DNA of 60,067 bases from an uncultured Clostridia bacterium (GTDB lineage: Bacteria > Bacillota > Clostridia > Oscillospirales > Ruminococcaceae), in assembly GCA_947630845.1 (NCBI GenBank), contig CANRJB010000016.1, forward strand, positions 1 to 60,067, in the 5' to 3' direction. Below are positions 52,618 to 60,067 of the stretch, piece by piece (position 1 is the first letter of the stretch; each line of letters starts with the position of its first letter). The notes under the pieces were generated by a model. That model was not told where the DNA came from and searched no databases. It saw nothing but the letters and a program-made list of their open reading frames with translations. Position numbers and translations under genes: made by a program.

Positions 52618-52634
52618 AGAAATGAGGCGTTGTT

Positions 52635-53135
52635 ATGTCAAAAAAAGTAGCAGTGATCATGGGGAGCGACAGTGACTTTCCGGTTGTGAAGGTAGCGGTC
52701 GAGAAGCTCCGGGGTTTTGGTGTGCCGGTTGAGGTACATGTGATGTCCGCACACAGAACACCGGATGCCGCAGCAGAGTTTGCTAAAAATGCGGCAGCAG
52801 ACGGCTTTGGTGTCATCATTGCAGCAGCCGGAAAGGCAGCACATTTAGGCGGCGTGCTTGCGGCGCACACGACATTACCTGTCATTGGCATTCCGATCAA
52901 ATCCACGGCGTTAGATGGAATGGATGCTTTGCTTTCGACAGTACAGATGCCGCCGGGGATACCGGTTGCAACGGTCGGTATTGACAGTGCTGCCAATGCA
53001 GCGATCCTTGCCGTGCAGATGCTGGCACTCTCTGATCCGGCCTTGATGGAAGCATTGCAGAAGATGAAGGACGATATGGCAGCAGGTGTGGCAAAAAAAG
53101 ATGCTGCCATGCAGGAACTGGTAAAAACTCTCTGA
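52635..53135 (+). CDS. purE: N5-carboxyaminoimidazole ribonucleotide mutase
   Basis: The 166-residue class I PurE has MGSDSDFPVVK, the catalytic SAHRTPD, and AAAGKAAHLGGVLAAHTTLPVIG. It converts N5-CAIR to CAIR in IMP synthesis. Class I PurE normally needs PurK to supply N5-CAIR; purK is not in the window. It opens the pur gene run behind a structured leader and is followed by purC after 37 bp. Confidence 0.97.
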   Translation: MSKKVAVIMGSDSDFPVVKVAVEKLRGFGVPVEVHVMSAHRTPDAAAEFAKNAAADGFGVIIAAAGKAAHLGGVLAAHTTLPVIGIPIKSTALDGMDALLSTVQMPPGIPVATVGIDSAANAAILAVQMLALSDPALMEALQKMKDDMAAGVAKKDAAMQELVKTL

Positions 53136-53172
53136 GCAGGGTTTTTGATACATACTGATGGAGGTAATGGAA

Positions 53173-53889
53173 ATGGAAAATATTGTCAAGGGTGAACAAC
53201 TCTATGAGGGAAAAGCCAAGAAGGTCTATGCGACCAATGATCCCGATCTTGTTATTGTGGACTACAAGGACGATGCCACCGCATTCAACGGTGAAAAGAA
53301 GGGGACGATCTCCGGCAAGGGTGTCATCAACAACCGCATGACAAACTACATGTTCAAGCTGCTGGAGAAAGAAGGCGTGCCGACTCATCTGGTAGAGGAA
53401 ATTTCCGAACGTGAGACGATTGTCAGGAAGGTGGAGATCCTGCCGCTTGAGGTTATTGTCCGCAACGTGGCTGCTGGCAGCTTTTCCAAGAAGCTTGGCA
53501 TTGAGGAGGGCAGAAAGCTCCTCTGTCCGACACTCGAATTCAGTTACAAGAACGATGATCTCGGCGATCCGTTCATCAACAGCTACTATGCCCTTGCACT
53601 CGGTCTTGCCACACAGGAGGAGATCGACAAGGTATCAGAGTATGCCTTCAAGGTCAATGCCTTCATGCTGGACTTTTTCAAGAAGTTGAATATCGACCTG
53701 ATCGACTTCAAAATCGAATTCGGACGTTTTCATGGTGAAATTCTTCTGGCTGATGAGATTTCGCCGGACACCTGCCGTTTCTGGGACAGCACGACCCATG
53801 AGAAGCTCGACAAGGACAGATTCCGCAGAGATATGGGCGGTGTTGAGGAAGCCTATCAGGAAATCATGAAGCGTCTGATGGGTGAGTAA
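53173..53889 (+). CDS. purC: SAICAR synthetase
   Basis: The 238-residue enzyme joins aspartate to CAIR using ATP. It has [13 protein letters not shown], the signature [27 protein letters not shown] and [12 protein letters not shown]. Three in-frame ATGs occur (53158, 53167, 53173); GGAGG at 53160-53164 is spaced for 53173. The next gene starts one base after its stop. Confidence 0.97.
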   Translation: MENIVKGEQLYEGKAKKVYATNDPDLVIVDYKDDATAFNGEKKGTISGKGVINNRMTNYMFKLLEKEGVPTHLVEEISERETIVRKVEILPLEVIVRNVAAGSFSKKLGIEEGRKLLCPTLEFSYKNDDLGDPFINSYYALALGLATQEEIDKVSEYAFKVNAFMLDFFKKLNIDLIDFKIEFGRFHGEILLADEISPDTCRFWDSTTHEKLDKDRFRRDMGGVEEAYQEIMKRLMGE

Positions 53890-53890
53890 T

Positions 53891-55312
53891 ATGGGCGGAT
53901 TTTTTGGAGCAGCATCTGAACATGACTGCGTGATGGATGTCTTTTTCGGGACGGATTATCATTCCCATCTCGGAACAAGACGTGGTGGTATGACAGCATT
54001 TTCAGCGGAGCTGGGCTTTCAGCGCAGCATCCACAGCATTGAAAACTCTCCTTTCCGTACAAAATTTGAGAACGACGTCGCAAATATGCAGGGAAAACTA
54101 TGCATCGGCTGCATCAGCGATACTGACCCACAGCCCATTCTGATGCGTTCCAAACTCGGGCTCTATGCAGTTTGCAGTGTTGGTATCATCCAGAATGCAA
54201 AGCAGCTTGTGAATGAAATGCTTGACAGTGGTTGTGCAAGCTTTGAAGCGATGAGCAGTGGGAATATCAATTCTGGTGATCTCATTGGTGCGCTTATCTC
54301 ACAGAAGAATTCCTTCACTGACGGTATCCGCTATGCACAGGAAAAGATCATCGGTACAGTGAACCTGATTATCCTGACGGAGGATGGCATTATCTGTGCC
54401 CGTGACAAGGACGGCAGACTGCCCATCATCATCGGCAAGCGTGATGACGGTTATTGTTTCTCACTGGAATCCTTTGCCTTCCAAAAGCTTGGCTACTACA
54501 CCCATAAGGAACTCGGACCCGGAGAGATCGTCCGCCTCACCGCAAGAGGCTGCGAGACTTTGTCGCCGGCAAACGGCAGTCTCAGGATCTGTTCTTTCCT
54601 GTGGACATACTATGGCTATCCGAACGCTGTCTACGAGGGCGTAAATGTAGAGACGATGCGTACCCGGAACGGGGAGATCATGGCAGAAAATGACATTAAG
54701 GCAGGCAGGCTGCCAGATGTGGATTATGTCTGCGGCGTGCCGGATTCCGGAACGCCCCATGCCATCGGCTATGCCAACCGCAGTGGTATCCCTTTTGCAA
54801 GACCCTTCATCAAGTACACCCCTACATGGCCACGAAGCTTCATGCCCACGAACCAATCCATGCGTAATCAGGTTGCCAAAATGAAACTGATTCCGGTGCA
54901 TGAGCTGATCGAAGGGAAACGTCTGCTCTTTGTAGACGACAGCATTGTCCGGGGGACGCAGATGCGTGAAACAGTGGAATTTCTGTACGAGAACGGTGCG
55001 AAGGAAGTACATATGCGTTCCGCCTGTCCGCCGATCATGTACGGTTGTAAATATCTGAACTTTTCCAGAAGCACCTCTGAGATGGAACTCATTGCCCGGC
55101 AGGTCATTGATGCCTTTGAGGGGGCTGAGGGTGTGAACCATTTGGAGGAATACAGCAATTCTGAATCTGAACGGGGCAGAAAACTGCGTGATGAGATCTG
55201 CCGTCGTCTGAAGCTGACAAGTCTTGAATTTCAGTCACTGTCCGGTACGGTCAGAGCCATCGGCAAGCCCGAATGTGGACTTTGTACCTACTGCTGGAAC
55301 GGAAAGGAATGA
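53891..55312 (+). CDS. PurF-like amidophosphoribosyltransferase paralogue lacking the catalytic Cys
   Basis: The 473-residue protein has the PurF layout: an N-terminal Ntn-like glutaminase domain, then a phosphoribosyltransferase domain with the PRPP loop [11 protein letters not shown]. Cys ligands for an iron-sulfur cluster are kept (RICSF, GCKYL, PECGLCTYC). However, it begins MGGFFGAAS where active PurF has a Cys at the mature N-terminus, so glutamine hydrolysis should not work in the usual way. It may use ammonia, pair with the second PurF, or have a regulatory role. I recall similar MGG-type paralogues in other Clostridia. An in-frame GTG at 53882 lies in purC and adds no Cys. Confidence 0.85.
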   Translation: MGGFFGAASEHDCVMDVFFGTDYHSHLGTRRGGMTAFSAELGFQRSIHSIENSPFRTKFENDVANMQGKLCIGCISDTDPQPILMRSKLGLYAVCSVGIIQNAKQLVNEMLDSGCASFEAMSSGNINSGDLIGALISQKNSFTDGIRYAQEKIIGTVNLIILTEDGIICARDKDGRLPIIIGKRDDGYCFSLESFAFQKLGYYTHKELGPGEIVRLTARGCETLSPANGSLRICSFLWTYYGYPNAVYEGVNVETMRTRNGEIMAENDIKAGRLPDVDYVCGVPDSGTPHAIGYANRSGIPFARPFIKYTPTWPRSFMPTNQSMRNQVAKMKLIPVHELIEGKRLLFVDDSIVRGTQMRETVEFLYENGAKEVHMRSACPPIMYGCKYLNFSRSTSEMELIARQVIDAFEGAEGVNHLEEYSNSESERGRKLRDEICRRLKLTSLEFQSLSGTVRAIGKPECGLCTYCWNGKE

Positions 55313-55318
55313 ACCTAA

Positions 55319-56740
55319 GTGCTTACAGGGATCCATGAGGAATGCGGTGTGTTCGGGGTATTTTCTCCGGAAAATACCGACACGGCAGCGATGTCCTATG
55401 CGGCATTGTTCGCATTGCAGCACAGAGGACAGGAGAGCTGCGGCATTGTTGTGAATGACAGAGGTATTTTTACTCATCATAAGGATATTGGTCTGGTACA
55501 GGAGGTATTCAGCGGTGACAAGCTGAACGGACTGGGAAAGGGCAATATTTCCATCGGACATGTCCGGTATTCCACGACCGGCAGCAATAATCGTGTCAAT
55601 GCGCAACCGTTGGTAGTGCGGCATATCAAGGGTCCTCTTGCCATTGCGCACAATGGCAATCTGGTCAACGCCCATATGCTCCGGGAACGCTATGAACTGC
55701 GGGGGGCGATCTTCCAGTCTACCAATGATACAGAGGTCATCTCCTATTGTCTGACAGAACACAGGCTGAAAAAGGATTCCATTGAGCGTGCAGTGGAGCA
55801 TGCCATGTATGACCTGAAAGGGGCATACTCTCTGGTCATCATGTCGGCACAGAAGCTCATTGCGGCAAGAGATCCGAACGGATTCCGTCCGCTTGTCATG
55901 GGCAGCTTACCGGATGGGGGCACAGTGTTTGCATCAGAGACATGCGCACTTGATGCCATCGGAGCAAAATTTGAACGTGACCTGTTGCCGGGGGAGATCA
56001 TTGTTGTCGAAAAAAATGGTATCCAGTCCATCCGGACACACTGCGGCAGAAAATCAGCAATGTGTGTATTTGAGTATGTTTACTTTGCAAGACCGGATTC
56101 AGTGATTGAAGGGTGCAGTGTACATAAGGCACGTCTCCGGGCAGGGGAGCTGCTCTGGAAGGAGCATCCGGTTGAAGCAGACGTGATCATCGGTGTACCG
56201 GACAGCGGACTGGATGCAGCACTTGGATTTTCCCATGCATCGGGAATCCCCTATGGAGTCGGTTTTATCAAGAACCGCTATGTCGGAAGGACATTTATTC
56301 AACCCAGTCAGAAGCAGCGGATGAATTCTGTCAAGCTGAAACTGAATGTCATCCGGGAAACAGTGGAGGGAAAGCGTGTTGTTCTGATTGACGACAGCAT
56401 CGTGCGTGGGACAACATCGGCACGTATCGTAAAACTGCTGCGTGATGCCGGAGCAAAGGAGATCCATTTCCGGGTATCCTGTCCGCCGTTTACCAACCCT
56501 TGCTATTTTGGGACGGATATTGATAGCTGTGACCATCTGATCGCCTGTCAGATGAGCATTCCGGAGATCTGCAAGACGATCGGTGCAGACACACTTGGCT
56601 ATCTGAGTGTGGACGGTGTGAAGCATATTGCTGAAGGGGCAGGCTGCGGATTCTGTACAGGATGCTTTACGGGGGATTATCCGATTGGTGTGCCCAAGGA
56701 ACAGCCGAAGGATAAGTTTGAACATAAACTGGAGGCTTGA
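55319..56740 (+). CDS. purF: Amidophosphoribosyltransferase (glutamine PRPP amidotransferase)
   Basis: The 473-residue enzyme starts with GTG, reads [16 protein letters not shown], and would be processed to expose the catalytic Cys9. It has [27 protein letters not shown], the PRPP loop [11 protein letters not shown], and iron-sulfur Cys residues in SAMCVF, NPCYFG and [10 protein letters not shown]. It performs the first committed purine step. It lies 6 bp after the Cys-less paralogue; AAAGGA is upstream of the GTG. The length and short propeptide are typical of Bacillus-type PurF. Confidence 0.97.
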   Translation: MLTGIHEECGVFGVFSPENTDTAAMSYAALFALQHRGQESCGIVVNDRGIFTHHKDIGLVQEVFSGDKLNGLGKGNISIGHVRYSTTGSNNRVNAQPLVVRHIKGPLAIAHNGNLVNAHMLRERYELRGAIFQSTNDTEVISYCLTEHRLKKDSIERAVEHAMYDLKGAYSLVIMSAQKLIAARDPNGFRPLVMGSLPDGGTVFASETCALDAIGAKFERDLLPGEIIVVEKNGIQSIRTHCGRKSAMCVFEYVYFARPDSVIEGCSVHKARLRAGELLWKEHPVEADVIIGVPDSGLDAALGFSHASGIPYGVGFIKNRYVGRTFIQPSQKQRMNSVKLKLNVIRETVEGKRVVLIDDSIVRGTTSARIVKLLRDAGAKEIHFRVSCPPFTNPCYFGTDIDSCDHLIACQMSIPEICKTIGADTLGYLSVDGVKHIAEGAGCGFCTGCFTGDYPIGVPKEQPKDKFEHKLEA

Positions 56741-56763
56741 TGGCTTCCGATAGGAGGAAACTC

Positions 56764-57798
56764 ATGAATAGTTTTTCAGAGAGCTACAAGAAAGCTGGTG
56801 TTGATGTAACCGCCGGATATGAGGCAGTCCGGTTGATGAGGGAGCATATTGCACGTACCAATGTTCCGGGCGTGCTGTCCGGTATCGGAGGGTTCGGTGG
56901 ATTGTTTGAGCCTGATCTGACGGGAATTGAGAAGCCGGTATTTGTATCCGGTACGGACGGCGTTGGCACAAAGCTCAAGCTTGCTTTCCTGATGGACAAG
57001 CATGATACAGTCGGGATTGACTGTGTGGCAATGTGTGTGAACGACATCATCTGCTGTGGTGCAAAGCCGCAGTTCTTTCTGGATTATATCGCTGTCGGCA
57101 AAAATTATCCGGAGAAGATCGCAACCATCGTTTCCGGTATCGCAGAGGGCTGTGTGCAGTCCGGATGTGCTTTGGTCGGAGGTGAAACGGCAGAGATGCC
57201 GGGATTTTATCCGGTGGATGAATATGACCTTGCCGGATTTGCAGTGGGTGTTGTGGACAAGAAGAAGATCATCGACACTTCAATGCAAAAGGCAGGCGAT
57301 GTGCTGATCGCACTGAGTTCGTCCGGTGTACATTCCAACGGTTTCTCACTGGTGCGCAAGATTTTTGCCATCAATGAAAAGAATCTTGCTGTCTACTTTG
57401 ATGAGCTTGGCATGACATTGGGAGAGAGTTTGCTGACACCGACAAGAATCTATGTGAAATCTGTGCTGAAACTGATGGAGGACGTGCAGGTGAAGTCTGT
57501 TTCGCATATTACGGGCGGCGGATTTTACGAAAACATCCCTCGCTCCCTGCCGCAAGGCATTTCAGCGCATATCGCACGAAAGGACGTAAACATTCTTCCG
57601 ATTTTCCGGCTTATTGCCAGAACCGGACACGTCCCGGAGCGTGACATGTTTAATACCTTTAATATGGGTGTTGGTATGGTCATAAGTGTAAATGCAGAGG
57701 ATGCGGACAAGGCAGTGGAGATCCTGAATGCCGCAGGGGAGCAGGCATATATTCTTGGTGAACTGGTAACATCAGATGAAGGAGTGATCCTTGACTGA
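56764..57798 (+). CDS. purM: Phosphoribosylformylglycinamidine cyclo-ligase (AIR synthetase)
   Basis: The 344-residue enzyme closes the imidazole ring to give AIR. It has [57 protein letters not shown] and [19 protein letters not shown] (56752-56757) selects the ATG at 56764; upstream in-frame codons overlap the end of purF. The pur run ends here: purN, purH and purD do not follow, and unknown genes take their place. Confidence 0.96.
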   Translation: MNSFSESYKKAGVDVTAGYEAVRLMREHIARTNVPGVLSGIGGFGGLFEPDLTGIEKPVFVSGTDGVGTKLKLAFLMDKHDTVGIDCVAMCVNDIICCGAKPQFFLDYIAVGKNYPEKIATIVSGIAEGCVQSGCALVGGETAEMPGFYPVDEYDLAGFAVGVVDKKKIIDTSMQKAGDVLIALSSSGVHSNGFSLVRKIFAINEKNLAVYFDELGMTLGESLLTPTRIYVKSVLKLMEDVQVKSVSHITGGGFYENIPRSLPQGISAHIARKDVNILPIFRLIARTGHVPERDMFNTFNMGVGMVISVNAEDADKAVEILNAAGEQAYILGELVTSDEGVILD

Positions 57799-57812
57799 AG
57801 GAGGAATGGGAC

Positions 57813-58316
57813 ATGAATGTATTTCATTTCTCGGTCGGAGATATTGTGTGGATGGTTCTGGTGCTGCTGATCATACTCATAATGTTGATGACGGAATGCC
57901 GCCTGTATGTTCCCTTTGCGGCATCAGGCGGTATTCTGGTATGGAGTATCACACATATTTTGCTTATGCGTCGGCTTATCTGCACATCTGTACCAACAAC
58001 GGGTACAGTGATCGACTTTCGTGTCAAAACAGTAAAAATCAGACATAAAACATGGATAGAAGAATACCCTGTTTATGCACCGATAATTCGTTACGAGACA
58101 GAAGCACAGGTCATTGAAGGTATCTGTCCGTTCTGGGAGAAATACAATTGGTATCCGGATGGGAAGGAAATACTGATCCGATACATTCCCTCCAGACCAG
58201 AACTATTTTTTCTTCCGGAAAGGGAAAGGATATTGACAGAACCGTATTGGAACACTTTGATCATTACTTTCATTACAATGGTAATGTTGTTTTTGGGGAT
58301 GGCAGCAGGAGGTTGA
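57813..58316 (+). CDS. Small membrane protein of unknown function (DUF3592-like layout)
   Basis: The 167-residue protein has two hydrophobic helices near the N-terminus (about 8-28 and 35-53), a beta-type soluble part of about 85 residues (starting TTGTVIDFRVKTVKI) and a C-terminal helix (about 147-165). This is the DUF3592 layout, though similarity is only by pattern. AAGGAGG lies upstream. It sits 14 bp after purM and 3 bp before the next small gene. Function unknown. Confidence 0.55.
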   Translation: MNVFHFSVGDIVWMVLVLLIILIMLMTECRLYVPFAASGGILVWSITHILLMRRLICTSVPTTGTVIDFRVKTVKIRHKTWIEEYPVYAPIIRYETEAQVIEGICPFWEKYNWYPDGKEILIRYIPSRPELFFLPERERILTEPYWNTLIITFITMVMLFLGMAAGG

Positions 58317-58319
58317 ACT

Positions 58320-58625
58320 ATGAACTTCGGAAAGATACTACTGGAGCGCAATGCCATCGGGGACTGGCAGTTGAAAGAAAATCTGGCAGTTTCGGCGATG
58401 TCGATGCTTCGGGAGGATGTTGATTATCATGATCTTACTGGAACAAAATGTGATTTCGGGTATCTTTATCAGATCGAAGGATATGGATTAGAGGCATTAT
58501 TCCGAGTAGAGACAGATATTTGTACTACTTACTTTGCAGCACAGGGGGATGTCCTCATGCAAGTAGAGATGCCTGATGAGCAGTTTCGTGAAGCAACGGA
58601 ACTATTTCTGAAAATGCACCCATAA
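58320..58625 (+). CDS. Small hypothetical protein
   Basis: No family is recognised. The 101-residue soluble protein starts MNFGKILLERNAIGDW and has acidic stretches and a likely alternation of beta strands (YLYQIEGYGLEALFRVE) and a final helix. AGGAGG lies 7 nt before the ATG. Its size and its position beside a Syd/SUKH-like gene resemble immunity or accessory genes, but nothing proves this. About 175 bp of non-coding sequence with a long inverted repeat follow. Confidence 0.5.
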   Translation: MNFGKILLERNAIGDWQLKENLAVSAMSMLREDVDYHDLTGTKCDFGYLYQIEGYGLEALFRVETDICTTYFAAQGDVLMQVEMPDEQFREATELFLKMHP

Positions 58626-58711
58626 AACAGAGAAAGTTTGATTTATACATGAAAAAAATATGAATAGCTGCGGAAGATACAGCACAGGTATAGCAGATGA
58701 GCCGCCGCATG

Positions 58712-58757
58712 TGTTTTCCCATCATCCTATCGGTGAGGGTAGGATGATAGGAAAACA
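58712..58757. repeat. Long inverted repeat
   Basis: Arms 58712-58729 and 58740-58757 are complementary over 18 bp with one mismatch, around a 10-nt loop. No T-run follows on the plus strand. The inner CATCCTATC also occurs in repeat copy A (9926-9934), so this may be another derivative of that repeat family. Confidence 0.6.
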
Positions 58758-58800
58758 GGATCAGAACAAGAGAAGCTGAATGTTGTATGGAGGAATTGTA

Positions 58801-58929
58801 ATGGAAGCGATCTATGTTCATGGACTTGGACAGACGGCGGACAGTTGGAATGCAACATTTTCGCATCTATCTGCAGAAGTTAATCTGGATACACCAAAAC
58901 AACTGGCGGATGTGTTGTCTGCGTTCTGA
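58801..58929 (+). pseudogene. Alpha/beta-hydrolase N-terminal fragment
   Basis: An ATG with GGAGG about 6 nt upstream opens 42 codons starting MEAIYVHGLGQTADSW, the first strand and HGLG oxyanion loop of alpha/beta hydrolases, then stops. The rest of the fold, including the nucleophile, is missing. In another frame just after, 58920 onward could encode LKEVLLPELIGNAEEIYC before a stop at about 58994, possibly a leftover of the same gene. I take it as a decayed remnant. Confidence 0.5.
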
Positions 58930-58977
58930 AAGAAGTATTACTGCCGGAACTTATTGGAAATGCGGAGGAGATTTATT

Positions 58978-59919
58978 GTGATTCAGAAACTTGAAAAAAG
59001 AATGCAGTCCGCATTGCATGCCTATTATTCACAAGTTTGCTCACCAAATAGGTTTGCAAACTGTAAATGTCAACCGGAGTATATGGATCAGATACAGCAG
59101 GGGAGGTATGTATTTCCCCGGAAAGAATCTTTGAATGCAGATGCATTCCGGCAGCAGTTTGGTAATGAGATGCCGGAACAATTGCAGGCGTATTTTTCGG
59201 TATATCATCCGGAAGTGTCCGGATTCCATCCATGCAGTCCATATAGCAAAGATGGCATAATCCTGTATTCTTCATTTCCGCAAGGATTGCAGAATATTTT
59301 GCAAGATGCGGATATCTTGGGGAATACATACCATACAATTGACTTGGAGCAATATATTCCGATTGGATTTATCAGCTATTTCGGAAGTCGTGTTTTCATG
59401 GACCGGATGACCGGACATATTTATGTAGAGGACTATGAAGATGATGTACTCTGTCCCGAACCACTTGCGGATGAACTGATCGGATTCATACAGGATATCA
59501 GAACATATCCGGAATGGCGGATCGCACGGTTTCTCCGAAAAGACATACGGGAAAGATTGCTGTATGAAATTCATGGGAAAAAGCGGAGAAAAGGCATAGG
59601 ACGATTCTGTCACGAAGCCGAATCTATATTGAAGGAATCTGCTGTTGTTGCGCATGGCAGATTGTCAGAAGAAGAAATTTTACAGACAGTGCAGCAATGT
59701 GATCAATTCTCCATGCAGCATCTGAATTGGTATATTATGGCATATGCGAAAGAGCTTGACAGAAAATTATGTTCTTTCCGGGAAGCACTGTCTATGGTGC
59801 TGGACAATGGCATGGCAGCAGTGATTTTATCAGAACATACAGCAATCATTGAAACAGAGCAGGTATGTGGCACACCCATGAGGTATGTCTTGCATGACGC
59901 AGAGAAGGAGGAGATCTGA
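58978..59919 (+). CDS. Syd/SUKH-like protein with C-terminal extension
   Basis: The 313-residue product starts with GTG, for which GGAGGAG (58964-58970) is spaced; an upstream in-frame TTG at 58954 is less likely. Residues about 5-190 resemble the Syd branch of the SUKH superfamily: MQSALHAYYSQVC, FSVYHPEVSGFHP, LYSSFPQGLQNILQDADILG, IGFISYFGSRVFMDRMTG and YVEDYEDDVLCPEPLADEL. The last 120 residues are unrecognised. Syd binds SecY in E. coli, but many SUKH relatives are toxin-immunity proteins, the more usual role in Firmicutes. No toxin gene is in the window. Confidence 0.6.
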   Translation: MIQKLEKRMQSALHAYYSQVCSPNRFANCKCQPEYMDQIQQGRYVFPRKESLNADAFRQQFGNEMPEQLQAYFSVYHPEVSGFHPCSPYSKDGIILYSSFPQGLQNILQDADILGNTYHTIDLEQYIPIGFISYFGSRVFMDRMTGHIYVEDYEDDVLCPEPLADELIGFIQDIRTYPEWRIARFLRKDIRERLLYEIHGKKRRKGIGRFCHEAESILKESAVVAHGRLSEEEILQTVQQCDQFSMQHLNWYIMAYAKELDRKLCSFREALSMVLDNGMAAVILSEHTAIIETEQVCGTPMRYVLHDAEKEEI

Positions 59920-60067
59920 TGAGTGTTTGCATGGACGCAGTCCGGATGAAGGATAACATAGTGGCTTGAGAAATGTATCGCTAATTATACAAGGGAGACC
60001 AGCTATGAAAAGTCAATAGAAAAAGAGTAGAATTAACAAAAAATTAACAAAAGACAAAAAAGAGATA
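59920..60067. other. Window end without a recognisable gene
   Basis: Only a 16-codon frame is open at the start of this stretch. The last 50 bp are A-rich with AATTAACAAAA repeated twice. It may be the upstream region of a gene outside the window. Confidence 0.5.

Noticed and set aside
59919-59969. 16-codon frame after the Syd-like gene
   Set aside because: Too short, weak start signal and no resemblance to a known peptide.

Overview
The window looks like one contiguous piece of the chromosome of a low-to-moderate GC Gram-positive anaerobe of the class Clostridia, most likely a gut Oscillospiraceae/Ruminococcus-type organism. The reasons are the PolC-type DNA polymerase, the pyrH-frr-uppS-cdsA-dxr-rseP-ispG-polC gene order, a short-form HisG paired with HisZ, strong AGGAGG ribosome binding sites, TTGACA-N17-TATAAT promoters, and a coat-like Cys-rich protein of a type seen in spore-forming clostridia. 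The genus is an inference. No tRNA, rRNA, CRISPR array or intact insertion sequence was seen.

Layout. (1) 1-3720: a U32-peptidase-like gene and an orphan, C-terminally shortened PglX (BREX-type adenine methylase). (2) 3726-7480, minus strand: a periplasmic-binding-domain hybrid sensor kinase followed by an asparagine-synthetase-like gene that lacks its glutaminase nucleophile. (3) 7600-18172: a branched-chain amino acid block, ilvB-ilvN-ilvC-[SUKH gene]-ilvD-leuC-leuD-[DUF815-like ATPase]-ilvA-ridA. (4) 18166-18738, minus strand: a DUF6512-like membrane protein. (5) 18849-29721: the essential operon pyrH-frr-uppS-cdsA-dxr-rseP-ispG-polC (UMP kinase, ribosome recycling, undecaprenyl and phospholipid precursors, MEP isoprenoid steps, site-2 protease, replicative polymerase). 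(6) 29723-38336: hisZ-G-D-C-B-H-A-F, two unknown genes, then hisI; hisE is not in the window. (7) 38349-39221: a coat-like gene behind a long hairpin that covers its ribosome binding site. (8) 39291-50360: ligA, rluA-type synthase (minus), radC-like, uvrB-uvrA, cardiolipin synthase, Mrp/ApbC. (9) 50487-52544: a membrane glycosyltransferase and an anchored protein. (10) 52570-57798: purE-purC-purF-like-purF-purM behind a pseudoknot-capable leader. (11) 57813-60067: a small accessory patch with two unknown genes, a long inverted repeat, an alpha/beta-hydrolase fragment and a Syd/SUKH-like protein.

How it fits together. IlvA makes 2-oxobutanoate through a reactive enamine/imine that RidA clears; IlvBN, IlvC and IlvD then make isoleucine/valine precursors, and LeuCD adds one leucine step. 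The pyrH-polC operon joins nucleotide, lipid-carrier and replication functions. Two repair modules (LigA; UvrAB) are adjacent. The purine operon has two consecutive PurF-type genes, only the second with a canonical catalytic Cys.

The most interesting items are: a leader before purE with two perfectly complementary, interleaved stems (H-type pseudoknot geometry); a ~65-nt hairpin that hides the SD of the coat-like gene and contains a possible sporulation-type promoter inside its arm; two amidotransferase-family proteins (AsnB-like and PurF-like) that have lost the glutaminase nucleophile; an orphan truncated PglX; and a MITE-like repeat present in two operon gaps.
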